Made by a program: the position numbers and the translations under genes. Under the pieces are notes generated by a model. The model was not told where the DNA came from. It was given only the letters and a program-made list of their open reading frames with translations, and ran no database searches. From positions 1-10,922 of the forward strand of contig CAYYYJ010000030.1 of assembly GCA_964476045.1 (NCBI GenBank): a DNA stretch of 10,922 bases. Reading direction: 5' to 3'. This document shows, one piece after another, positions 5,922 through 10,922 of this stretch. Position 1 is the stretch's first letter, and each line of letters opens with the position of its first letter. The stretch comes from CAYYYJ01 sp964476045 (GTDB lineage: Archaea; Aenigmatarchaeota; Aenigmatarchaeia; QMZP01; JACQNV01).

Positions 5922-7004
5922 TTATTTTAACACTCTCGATAATTCCCTAATCCCAGCATCTGTCTTAACCCCAGTAGGCCACAGACAGCTTCTCGAAGCT
6001 TCAAACCCGTTTTCTCTTAACATCCCTATTACCTTATCTATTTTCACAGAGCCCAACTTGTTTTTCCTGCAAACTTCAGCAATATCATAATAAGTCGGGA
6101 AATCTATCTCCTCCCTGAAAGAAATTTTAAACCGTCTTTTCTCTGCTTCTTCAGAAACTTTTTTCACAAAATCATTATCCTGTATCTGGCCTAGCCAAAT
6201 TGGCCCAATAAGCTCTGTTTTAGCTTTGCAATCCCCGCATTCTTTTTCAATTTCAGTTGTTCGAAACAAACATTTCTTGCAATAGGAAATAAACCCGATT
6301 TGCTTCACAGTTCTGTCAGAAGAACTCCTGTTTTTTTGGACAGTTCCAATAACCCTAAAATAATGCGCTTCATGAACCAGTAACGGAGCGAACCCAACAG
6401 CATATCTAGCGAAAGCTTGTTGTATAGCTGTTATCAAAATCCTCACACCAAGCTCTTTGTAGAAATCGGTTTTGCAGACCCGTACTCCATATCTTCTCAA
6501 ACAAGTTTTAGGAAAGCTCCCAGCCAAAGCTCCAGTGTCTGTAGCTGTCGCCGCAAATAGTCCTCGATGCCTTATCGCAAAAGCTGACGCCTCCAAGTAC
6601 TTTATTGGAGATCCAAATGGGTCTATATCAATGAAATCGAAAGACGACTTGTTCTCAAAAAGAAGTATTCTTGCGTCGTTGTTTACAACTTTTGTTTTCT
6701 TAGTTATTTTGTTAAGCCTTAAATTTTTCCTGATAAGTTTTATAGATTCGGAGCTTACATCATTAAAAGTTATTTTTTCTATGCCCTTGTCCTCTTTCAA
6801 TAGCCTGATTCCTCTCACACCAGATCCTGCGAGAGGATCGCATATCTCCAATTTCCTATCACTTTCTTTCTGGAAAACAGCCAGAGCGCAGACTGTGATA
6901 TCCCTCTGTTTCCCCATAGCAGGGTTATAAAAAACAGGCATCCCTTTTGTCGGATCCCCTGGATATGCATAAAACTTAGCTTTCCCTTCTTTTAAGATTT
7001 CCAT
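5922..7004 (-). CDS. trm1: tRNA (guanine(26)-N(2))-dimethyltransferase Trm1
   Basis: A 360-residue enzyme that uses S-adenosylmethionine to form N2,N2-dimethylguanosine at position 26 of tRNA. The N-terminal segment EGKAKFYAYP...PVFYNPAM (7-30) is typical. SAM motif I is CDPLAGSGVRGIR (55-67), followed by FNDVS (80-84). The catalytic motif IDIDPFGSP (125-133) is intact, as is ATATDTGALAG (152-162). A C-terminal zinc ribbon carries Cys242, Cys245, Cys256 and Cys259, followed by GPIWLGQIQD (267-276). Length agrees with archaeal Trm1 (about 380 residues in Pyrococcus). The start codon is preceded by a TATA element about 25 bases away, implying a leaderless mRNA. It diverges from a small cysteine-rich gene and converges on the 134-residue gene. 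Confidence 0.97.
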   Translation of the reverse strand: MEILKEGKAKFYAYPGDPTKGMPVFYNPAMGKQRDITVCALAVFQKESDRKLEICDPLAGSGVRGIRLLKEDKGIEKITFNDVSSESIKLIRKNLRLNKITKKTKVVNNDARILLFENKSSFDFIDIDPFGSPIKYLEASAFAIRHRGLFAATATDTGALAGSFPKTCLRRYGVRVCKTDFYKELGVRILITAIQQAFARYAVGFAPLLVHEAHYFRVIGTVQKNRSSSDRTVKQIGFISYCKKCLFRTTEIEKECGDCKAKTELIGPIWLGQIQDNDFVKKVSEEAEKRRFKISFREEIDFPTYYDIAEVCRKNKLGSVKIDKVIGMLRENGFEASRSCLWPTGVKTDAGIRELSRVLK

Positions 7005-7006
7005 AG

Positions 7007-7014
7007 AATATATA
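7007..7014 (+). promoter_or_regulatory. TATA box of the 43-residue gene
   Basis: AATATATA is centred 26-27 bases before ATG 7037, exactly the spacing for a leaderless archaeal transcript. It is independent support for a gene too short to be trusted from its frame alone. Confidence 0.6.
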
Positions 7015-7025
7015 GTCTAAATCTG

Positions 7026-7032
7026 AATATAA
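7026..7032 (-). promoter_or_regulatory. trm1: TATA box of trm1
   Basis: On the minus strand TTATATT is centred about 25 bases before ATG 7004. It interleaves with the TATA box of the divergent small gene, so the two promoters overlap within 33 bases. Confidence 0.55.
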
Positions 7033-7036
7033 CAGC

Positions 7037-7168
7037 ATGGAAGAATATAAGATTTCAAAAGATTATGTGAAGGAGACTCAGGATAAACAAGCAGAGGAAA
7101 AACTCGTCTTCAGAAAAAAGATAATATTCAAGGAAAACTGCTGCGGAAGAGGATGCTGTTGGGAATAA
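7037..7168 (+). CDS. Small 43-residue protein with cysteine-rich C-terminus
   Basis: The protein starts MEEYKISKDYVKETQDKQ and ends KENCCGRGCCWE. A charged, helix-prone body is followed by a tail with four cysteines in a CC-GRG-CC arrangement. The tail recalls the CCGSGCxxCxW pattern of the Oxidored-like family and the CCGxGC clusters of some small metal-binding proteins, but the match is too short to assign it. The four cysteines could bind a metal ion or an iron-sulfur cluster, which is inference. The gene has an ATG start, a well-placed TATA box and its own stop. It sits 13 bases from the convergent stop of L35Ae and is divergent from trm1. It is below the usual size cutoff of gene finders. 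Confidence 0.65.
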   Translation: MEEYKISKDYVKETQDKQAEEKLVFRKKIIFKENCCGRGCCWE

Positions 7169-7181
7169 AGCTATAACGAAT

Positions 7182-7454
7182 TCAGGCCTTTGGCGCTTCC
7201 AAAAACCTTATGCCTTTGCCTAATGCTTGGCCTGGAAGCCCTTTAGAAAACCGTGCTTTTACAACACCACTATTTCCATGCAAACTCGTGACAGTCCCGA
7301 CAAGCTTCTTACCTGCGGGACTTGTCCAGACTACTTTTCTCCCAACCAGTTTTACAGACTTTTCCTTCGAATCAAAACCTTCTGCCTCTATCAAGATCTG
7401 GTTTGGCTTCTGGTTGTGTATTCCTCTTCTAAAGCTCAGTATTATACCGTTCAT
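7182..7454 (-). CDS. rpl35ae: Ribosomal protein L35Ae (eL33)
   Basis: A 90-residue large-subunit protein shared by archaea and eukaryotes. The characteristic pattern is complete: a short first strand (MNGIILSFRRG), then an HNQKPNQ segment, then KLVGRKVVWTSPAGKK (35-50), VGTVTSLHGNSGVVKARF (52-69) and KGLPGQALG (71-79). Length equals the family norm of about 85-95. The frame stays open upstream to 7571, but family alignment fixes the start at ATG 7454. The extra 39 residues would run through the inverted-repeat structure at 7474-7558 and look unlike L35Ae. No clear TATA box is placed for a leaderless start here, so a leader containing that structure is possible. Confidence 0.95.
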   Translation of the reverse strand: MNGIILSFRRGIHNQKPNQILIEAEGFDSKEKSVKLVGRKVVWTSPAGKKLVGTVTSLHGNSGVVKARFSKGLPGQALGKGIRFLEAPKA

Positions 7455-7473
7455 ACATCCATAAATTCTAAAA

Positions 7474-7558
7474 TGAATAGGCATTGATTTCGAACAAATT
7501 GGCGAGGAAATCAATGTCGACCCTTTTAGTGCCTTAAGGCTACTGCATCCCCTATTCA
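7474..7558. ncRNA. Structured element, possible three-way-junction RNA or L35Ae leader
   Basis: Nested inverted repeats fill 85 bases. The outer stem is TGAATAGG (7474-7481) with CCTATTCA (7551-7558), 8 of 8 pairs. Directly beside it is CATTGATTTC (7482-7491) with GAAATCAATG (7507-7516), 10 of 10 pairs around a 15-base loop. The remainder holds AGTGCCTTAAGGCTACT (7529-7545), which folds as GCC-TTAA-GGC with a bulged lower stem. Two helices abut without spacer and would stack. Both strands can fold. On the minus strand it would be the leader of L35Ae. On the plus strand a TATA-like ATTATA at 7441-7446 would start RNA near 7471. It does not fit tRNA, C/D or standard H/ACA layouts. A DNA-binding role is also possible. 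Confidence 0.5.
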
Positions 7559-7560
7559 CA

Positions 7561-7567
7561 AATATAA
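7561..7567 (+). promoter_or_regulatory. TATA box of the DUF167 gene
   Basis: AATATAA is centred about 25 bases before ATG 7589, implying a leaderless transcript. It lies immediately outside the outer stem of the 7474-7558 structure. Confidence 0.5.
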
Positions 7568-7588
7568 CCAATTAAATTAATAAGCTTT

Positions 7589-7858
7589 ATGAAAGAGATT
7601 GCCGGCGGTATAATAGTGGAATTCAAAGTAAAGCCAGATTCTCCGGAAACGAGGGTTTACAAAAAAGGCAATCTTTTTATTATTGAAACCCAAAGCCCCT
7701 CAGAAAATAACAGGGCAAATATGGAGATAATGGAATTTCTCAGTAAAATCTTTGGGGAAGAGGTCAGGATTCTCCGTGGACTGAAGTCGAGAAGAAAAAC
7801 GGTTTTCATTGAAAACCTTGGCAAAGAGCGTCTTGAGAAATCTATTTCATCCCGATAA
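7589..7858 (+). CDS. DUF167 (YggU-family) protein
   Basis: An 89-residue protein. The DUF167 pattern is clear. A first strand IIVEFKVKPDSPET (8-21) ends in the conserved Pro. NLFIIETQSPSENNRANMEI follows, with Arg-Ala-Asn where the family has G-x-AN, then a helix FLSKIF. EEVRILRGLKSRRKTVFIE (57-75) contains the family's G-x-x-SR-x-K segment. Length matches the usual 80-100 residues. The family is widespread in all domains and its biochemical role is not established. The last 17 bases overlap the 3' end of the convergent cyclase gene. Confidence 0.9.
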   Translation: MKEIAGGIIVEFKVKPDSPETRVYKKGNLFIIETQSPSENNRANMEIMEFLSKIFGEEVRILRGLKSRRKTVFIENLGKERLEKSISSR

Positions 7859-8747
7859 TCTCATACATCTTAAATTTCCCTTCCTTCCCTTTCAGCGAGT
7901 CTTCATGTATTTTCCCTATAATTACGCTATCCTTTACTTTTTGATAAGCTTCCTCTGAAACCAAAACTTCTGTTCCAGCCCCCTTGTTAGCAGATTCTAT
8001 CCTGGCAGCTGTATTAACAGTGTCTCCTATAGCTGTGAAGCTTACCTTGCCTGGAAAGCCCACATTCCCAATTATCGCATCCCCGTAATGTATCCCTATC
8101 CCCATTTTTAATTCAACCCCATAATTTTCTTTTAAGTGTTCATTGAATTTCTTAAGTTCTTGTGATTGGCCCAAAGCTGCTTTCACTGCGTTTAGAGTTG
8201 GATTAGGGTCTCCATCCACCCCAAAAATAGCCATGAGGCCGTCGCCTATATACTTGTCAATGATTCCATTATTGTTCAGAATATGCGGGCAAACCCTTGT
8301 AAAATATTTATTCAATATATGAATCACATCATAGGGCAGATTGTTCTCAGAAAACGTTGTAAATCCCCTGAGGTCAGAAAAGAATATCGCAACCTTTTTC
8401 TCCTCCCCGCTGCACGCATGTTCTGTAGCTGTCTCGTTATGAACTATAGCCACATCATCTTCATCTTTAATAAGCCTTTTGCAGGTGATATCGCCTATAA
8501 CTTTTGTCTGGCATGCAAGCCTTATCCTTGGCTCAAGCCTGTGTTTGTCAGCAACAGCCTTTTCCTTCTCATTCCTGTCAATACAGTTCTCTAACCCTTC
8601 TAGCACAAAAACCCTGCAAGTCGTGCATCTCGCATTCCCGCCACAAACATGAGTATGTTTGATCCCAGACTCAAGAGAACATTGGAGTATTGTCTTATCT
8701 TTCCCAACTTCAACTTCCTTTTCTCCATGGAATTTTATTCTAGCCAT
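7842..8747 (-). CDS. 2Fe-2S ferredoxin domain fused to class III adenylate cyclase
   Basis: A 301-residue protein. Residues 1-90 are a plant/adrenodoxin-type ferredoxin whose cluster ligands are Cys35, Cys41, Cys44 (C-x5-C-x2-C) and Cys79. Residues about 115-300 are a class III nucleotidyl cyclase. FFSDLRGFT carries metal ligand Asp125 and DKYIGDG carries Lys165 (adenine-selecting) and metal ligand Asp169. SFTAIGDTVNTAARIES carries Thr238 at the second base-selecting position, Asn245, and transition-state Arg249. All catalytic residues are present, so it should make cAMP from ATP, probably as a homodimer controlled by the redox state of the cluster. No membrane segments. This fusion is known in bacteria; class III cyclases are uncommon in archaea, so transfer from bacteria is likely. 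A TATA box sits about 28 bases before ATG 8747. Confidence 0.93.
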   Translation of the reverse strand: MARIKFHGEKEVEVGKDKTILQCSLESGIKHTHVCGGNARCTTCRVFVLEGLENCIDRNEKEKAVADKHRLEPRIRLACQTKVIGDITCKRLIKDEDDVAIVHNETATEHACSGEEKKVAIFFSDLRGFTTFSENNLPYDVIHILNKYFTRVCPHILNNNGIIDKYIGDGLMAIFGVDGDPNPTLNAVKAALGQSQELKKFNEHLKENYGVELKMGIGIHYGDAIIGNVGFPGKVSFTAIGDTVNTAARIESANKGAGTEVLVSEEAYQKVKDSVIIGKIHEDSLKGKEGKFKMYEIIGMK

Positions 8748-8771
8748 ATTAGGGTAGTACTGGAGTAAGAG

Positions 8772-8779
8772 TTTATATT
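8772..8779 (-). promoter_or_regulatory. TATA box of the ferredoxin-cyclase gene
   Basis: On the minus strand AATATAAA is centred 28-29 bases before ATG 8747, consistent with a leaderless or nearly leaderless mRNA. The remaining divergent spacer (8780-8873) shows no gene or strong repeat. Confidence 0.55.
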
Positions 8780-8873
8780 GTTTTGCTTCGATCTGTTTCT
8801 ATTTGTCCCCCAGAGAACCTATTTACTGCGCTTTTTTGTAATCAAATAATTTTTCCAGAGCCGGGTTAGGTGT

Positions 8874-8886
8874 TTTTATCTATATA
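8874..8886 (+). promoter_or_regulatory. TATA box of the M24 peptidase gene
   Basis: The run TTTTATCTATATA lies about 20-32 bases before ATG 8906, with the TTTATCTA part centred about 28 bases away. A leaderless transcript is again predicted. Confidence 0.5.
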
Positions 8887-8905
8887 GCGCAAACAATAGT
8901 ATATC

Positions 8906-9901
8906 ATGTCCCTCCAAAAAAAGCTCCAGGAAGTTAGAAAGCTGATGTCTATACACAACCTGGATTCCCTCCTTGTTTCCTCCCGCGAAGATATCTTCTA
9001 CTACACAGGCTACAAAACCGCAGAGGGGAACCTTTTAATCATACAAAACTCAGGAAAGCCATCGCTCTTCGTCTCGCCTCTGGATAATGACGCAGAAAAA
9101 ATTCGCAATGTAAATTTAATTTACTATAATAAAGGCGACCAGCTCACAAAACTCCTGAAAAAACAAAACATAGGGTACGACGAAAACAACCTTGTTGCAA
9201 GGCGATTCCTAAACCTCCACAAAAACCATCTGATCCTGAAAAAAGCCTCATCCCTCATCAAGCAGCCAAGGGAAATAAAGGATGCAGAAGAAATAGAATC
9301 AATTAAAAAAGCAGTACAGATTACGAAAAAAGTTTTGGAAAAAACCAGTTTTTACAACAAAAAAGAAATTGATGTTGCAAACAAAATCGAAGCTGATTTT
9401 CTCTTGTCAGGCGCAGACAAAGCCTTCGATACAATAATAGCTAACGGCACATCTTCTATACACCACATCCCTGACAGCACAAAAATCAAATCCACCAAAC
9501 CAACAATCTTCGATCTCGGTGCACGATGGGACTGGTATTGTTCTGATGTGACAAGGACCTATTTAGGGAGATCAGGAATGCTCTGGAGAAAAGTCTGGGA
9601 TGATGTAAAAGAAATGCAGGAGAAAATTATAGATGAAGTAAAGATCGGAATTACAATGGAAGAGCTTCAAAAAATCTACAAAACTCTATCTGACAAAAAG
9701 AAATACAAAGTCCACCACTATTTCGGCCATGGGTTAGGGTTAGATGTCCATGAACAAATAACAGGAAAATTAAAAGAGAATATGGTAATAACAGTCGAGC
9801 CAGGAGTGTACCTAAAGCATAAAGGCGGTGTAAGAATCGAAGACACTATCCTGGTAAGGAAAGGAAAACCGCTAGTACTGTCTAAATCGATTCATTATTA
9901 G
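8906..9901 (+). CDS. pepQ: M24 metallopeptidase, Xaa-Pro dipeptidase-like
   Basis: A 331-residue cytoplasmic enzyme of the aminopeptidase P/prolidase group. An N-terminal creatinase-type domain (about 1-120) includes DSLLVSSREDIFYYTGY (20-36). The pita-bread catalytic domain follows. All five dinuclear-metal ligands are visible: Asp203 in IFDLGA, Asp214 in CSDVTRTY, His275 in YFGHGLGLDVHE, Glu298 in TVEPGVYL and Glu312 in GGVRIEDT. His186 in the IHHIP stretch and His282 fit conserved active-site histidines. It should cleave Xaa-Pro dipeptides or the N-terminal residue before proline, with Mn, Co or Zn. It is somewhat shorter than typical prolidases (about 350 residues), the difference being in the N-terminal domain. 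It stands alone, with a TATA box before it. Confidence 0.93.
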   Translation: MSLQKKLQEVRKLMSIHNLDSLLVSSREDIFYYTGYKTAEGNLLIIQNSGKPSLFVSPLDNDAEKIRNVNLIYYNKGDQLTKLLKKQNIGYDENNLVARRFLNLHKNHLILKKASSLIKQPREIKDAEEIESIKKAVQITKKVLEKTSFYNKKEIDVANKIEADFLLSGADKAFDTIIANGTSSIHHIPDSTKIKSTKPTIFDLGARWDWYCSDVTRTYLGRSGMLWRKVWDDVKEMQEKIIDEVKIGITMEELQKIYKTLSDKKKYKVHHYFGHGLGLDVHEQITGKLKENMVITVEPGVYLKHKGGVRIEDTILVRKGKPLVLSKSIHY

Positions 9902-9911
9902 CTATTTTGTA

Positions 9912-9963
9912 AAATATGCATTGGCTCTTAGCTTATAAATGCAATTCCAACTAAATATGCATT
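9912..9963 (+). repeat. Direct repeat AAATATGCATT flanking a promoter
   Basis: An identical 11-base word occurs at 9912-9922 and 9953-9963, 41 bases apart. Each copy contains the palindrome ATGCAT. The pair brackets the TATA box of the decayed DUF5678 gene, the second copy abutting its start codon. It could be an operator pair left from the intact module, or chance in AT-rich DNA. Confidence 0.4.
9933..9940 (+). promoter_or_regulatory. TATA box of the decayed DUF5678-retropepsin module
   Basis: TTATAAAT is centred 27-28 bases upstream of ATG 9964, the leaderless spacing. The promoter appears intact although both genes behind it are broken. Confidence 0.55.
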
Positions 9964-10166
9964 ATGAGAGACCTAGAAGAAAACTATAACTATTTTCTCA
10001 AGGCAGAAGTGAAAGAATATATGGACGAGTGGATAGCAATAGTTGACAAATCTATTGTATCCCATGGAAAAAGCGCGAAGGCCGTTTATCAAGAAGCCAT
10101 AGCCAAGCATCCAAAAAAAGACCGCTTCTGACCAAAATACATAGCAATAAAACAATGATACTATGA
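9964..10166 (+). pseudogene. DUF5678-like gene with a one-base frameshift
   Basis: From ATG 9964 the frame encodes 55 residues. They include DEWIAIVDKSIVSHGKSAK (21-39) and VYQEAIAKHPKKDRF, the pattern of DUF5678 proteins (W-V-A-I-x-D, a turn, then HGK and a helix). It stops at TGA 10129-10131. Just before that stop another frame, from 10128, continues LTKIHSNKTMIL and ends at TGA 10164-10166. That matches the usual C-terminus of the family, so one base was lost around 10126-10128. The restored stop overlaps the ATG of the next gene as ATGA, the coupling expected of an intact pair. A sequencing error would give the same picture, but the adjacent damaged partner argues for true decay. The function of the family is not established. 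Confidence 0.65.
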
Positions 10167-10443
10167 GCCTTATTTTCAAATACAAAAAGGTTGACAGACC
10201 ATCTCTGGTGAACGCGAATCTGTTATCGGGATAGGCAATGCAGAAGCAGTTAATGTAAAAATAGAAATTATAATCCAAGGCAATCACGAGAAATATTCAA
10301 TACCAGTAGAAGCAAAAGTCATATTAACAGAAAAAGACGATTTTCCCATACTCATAGGAAGATCAGGATTCTTCGATGCTTCTCATATAACTTTCAAGGA
10401 AAACGAGAAAAAAATTGTTTTAAAAAAGATTTCCAATGACTAA
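10163..10443 (+). pseudogene. Retropepsin-like aspartic protease remnant lacking the catalytic Asp
   Basis: ATG 10163 opens MSLIFKYKKVDRP, a typical start of archaeal retropepsin-like proteins paired with DUF5678 genes, then meets TAG at 10232-10234. A second frame, open from about 10195 to TAA 10441-10443, carries the C-terminal half. It has GIGNAEAVNVKIEIII, then YSIPVEAKVIL, then FPILIGRSGFFDASHITF, which corresponds to the flap and ILGR-x-GFFD end of the family. The part in between, which should hold the catalytic Asp-Ser/Thr-Gly-Ala motif, is absent. An internal deletion with a frameshift is the simplest explanation. About 95 residues of an expected 130-150 remain. The stop overlaps the convergent stop of the PRC-barrel gene by two bases. 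The assignment rests on remembered family patterns, not a search. Confidence 0.65.
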
Positions 10444-10739
10444 ACTTTTTCAATGCCGTCTGCAGCACCAGAACCTGAATCATCAACAGGCGCAGACAAG
10501 TGTTTAATTATAATAACATCTCCAATAGCCTCAACCATGGGGAAAGGCACTATCAGCCCTTTCTTGCTTCCAAGCATGTTGGTGAAGTATGAACCTTTGA
10601 GAGCCCTGATAACAAGCGACCTTACTTTAAATCTTTTCAAATCACATTCAATATCTTCAACCTTTCCACAGTACATCCCTTTATTTGTGAAAACGTCCTT
10701 AGAATATGTTTCAGAAACACTGGCAAGTTGGATTGGCAT
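10440..10739 (-). CDS. PRC-barrel domain protein
   Basis: A 99-residue protein. SVSETYSKDVFTNKGMYCGKV matches the opening of the PRC barrel (strand, conserved turn, G-x-x-x-GKV). EDIECDLKRFKVRSLVIRA, a GLIVPFPMVEAIGDVIII stretch and a short acidic, flexible tail complete the domain. It is soluble, without signal or membrane segment. Stand-alone archaeal PRC-barrel proteins of this size include CdpB, which bridges SepF and other division proteins in haloarchaea. A role in cell division is possible by analogy, but no division gene is next to it. The cysteines at 24 and 32 are not an obvious metal site. The 3' end just overlaps the decayed retropepsin gene. Confidence 0.85.
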   Translation of the reverse strand: MPIQLASVSETYSKDVFTNKGMYCGKVEDIECDLKRFKVRSLVIRALKGSYFTNMLGSKKGLIVPFPMVEAIGDVIIIKHLSAPVDDSGSGAADGIEKV

Positions 10740-10769
10740 ATTAATTCCGTTATAAATTATATTAGCTTA

Positions 10770-10776
10770 TTATATA
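10770..10776 (-). promoter_or_regulatory. Probable TATA box of the PRC-barrel gene
   Basis: On the minus strand TATATAA is centred about 34 bases before ATG 10739, predicting a leader of about 7 bases. A second AT-rich box at 10754-10762 is too close to the ATG for a start in front of the gene. In the plus direction the same AT block could start RNA near 10800. Confidence 0.4.
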
Positions 10777-10799
10777 CAGAAGCTTAAATAGTTTGCGTG

Positions 10800-10838
10800 G
10801 TTTCCGATTTGGGAAACTATACCGGAATAGCGGAATTC
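10800..10838 (+). other. Tandem small inverted repeats upstream of the last gene
   Basis: GTTTCC (10800-10805) and GGAAAC (10812-10817) form a 6-base inverted repeat around a 6-base spacer. GAAT (10825-10828) and ATTC (10835-10838) form a second, weaker one. TTCCG (10802-10806) and CGGAA (10823-10827) give a competing pairing. The region could be an operator upstream of the TATA box at 10856-10861, or a short RNA started from the AT block at 10767-10776. There is no direct support for either. Confidence 0.35.
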
Positions 10839-10855
10839 TACCTTTGGGTTAGATG

Positions 10856-10861
10856 TTTAAG
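10856..10861 (+). promoter_or_regulatory. TATA-like box of the partial gene at the right edge
   Basis: TTTAAG is centred 26-27 bases before ATG 10885, the same spacing as the other leaderless genes here. It supports the start codon of the cut-off gene. Confidence 0.45.
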
Positions 10862-10884
10862 TTATTGATTCATAGAATTAACCA

Positions 10885-10922
10885 ATGAGAAAACTTTCCG
10901 TAGGAAAAGCTGAAATACTCGG
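10885..10922 (+). CDS. N-terminal start of an unidentified protein (partial)
   Basis: ATG 10885 opens MRKLSVGKAEIL and runs off the window. The frame is supported by a TATA-like box at leaderless distance and by the position after a divergent promoter region. Twelve residues are too few to assign a family. It is transcribed divergently from the PRC-barrel gene. Confidence 0.5.
   Translation, partial: MRKLSVGKAEIL

Noticed and set aside
6472..6930. Plus-strand frame of 152 residues
   Set aside because: It is antisense to trm1 across its SAM-binding and catalytic motifs.
7474..7558. tRNA on the minus strand, suggested by GTTCGAAATC and a 7-8 pair terminal stem
   Set aside because: The 17 bases before the 3' acceptor strand do not form a T stem, and the D and anticodon arms do not fit. 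The GTTCGAAATC string is instead part of the 10-pair stem and its loop.
7474..7560. Box H/ACA guide RNA on the plus strand (stem followed by ACA)
   Set aside because: The internal parts are not a symmetric pseudouridylation pocket. One side has no spacer and the other has 34 bases, and no kink-turn motif is visible.
7455..7571. N-terminal extension of L35Ae to 129 residues
   Set aside because: The family begins at MNGIIL. The extra residues have no family likeness and lie across the inverted-repeat structure.
9973..10287. Minus-strand frame of 104 residues, rich in Phe, Tyr and Ile
   Set aside because: It is the reverse of the DUF5678 and retropepsin remnants, with the skewed hydrophobic composition typical of antisense frames.
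10453..10755. Plus-strand frame of 100 residues
   Set aside because: It is antisense to the PRC-barrel gene, which has a clear domain match.
1..10922. CRISPR array, insertion sequence or toxin-antitoxin locus
   Set aside because: No repeat-spacer pattern, transposase or terminal inverted repeats were found. The DUF5678-retropepsin pair has no established toxin role, so I did not call it one.

Overview
The window is archaeal. It encodes tRNA guanine-26 dimethyltransferase Trm1, ribosomal protein L35Ae and a stand-alone PRC-barrel protein. TATA-like boxes sit about 25-28 bases upstream of most start codons, which suggests largely leaderless transcription. The modest GC content, compact genes and mix of archaeal and bacterial-type genes would fit an uncultivated lineage such as a DPANN-type archaeon. 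That placement is an inference.

Left part (96-5330, minus strand): a six-gene cluster read from right to left. It runs winged-helix regulator with an S-layer-type C-terminal domain, phosphoribosyltransferase (PRTase)-like protein, second PRTase-like protein fused to a degenerate receiver domain, PfkB sugar/nucleoside kinase, HAD phosphatase, and TrpF-like TIM barrel. The first three genes are nearly contiguous. PfkB and HAD, and less clearly the TIM barrel, also carry TATA-like boxes of their own. Taken together, the families suggest chemistry on a phosphoribosyl compound: transfer from PRPP, isomerisation, dephosphorylation and phosphorylation. I cannot match the set to a named pathway, and it is the best candidate here for an undescribed system. 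An imperfect palindrome just downstream of the predicted transcription start of the regulator gene is a plausible autoregulatory operator. The tail of another plus-strand gene converges on the cluster at positions 1-51.

Middle part (5515-8747): an unrecognised 134-residue gene diverges from the cluster and converges on trm1. Behind trm1, a divergent promoter pair drives a 43-residue protein with a cysteine-rich tail. Then come L35Ae, a compact inverted-repeat structure (7474-7558) that could fold as a three-way junction, a DUF167/YggU gene, and a ferredoxin-adenylate cyclase fusion of bacterial type.

Right part (8906-10922): an M24 Xaa-Pro dipeptidase-like gene is followed by a decayed two-gene module. 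The first gene is a DUF5678-like protein with a one-base frameshift. The second is a retropepsin-like protein that has lost its catalytic Asp segment. A PRC-barrel gene, a small inverted-repeat region, and the first 12 codons of an unidentified gene close the window.
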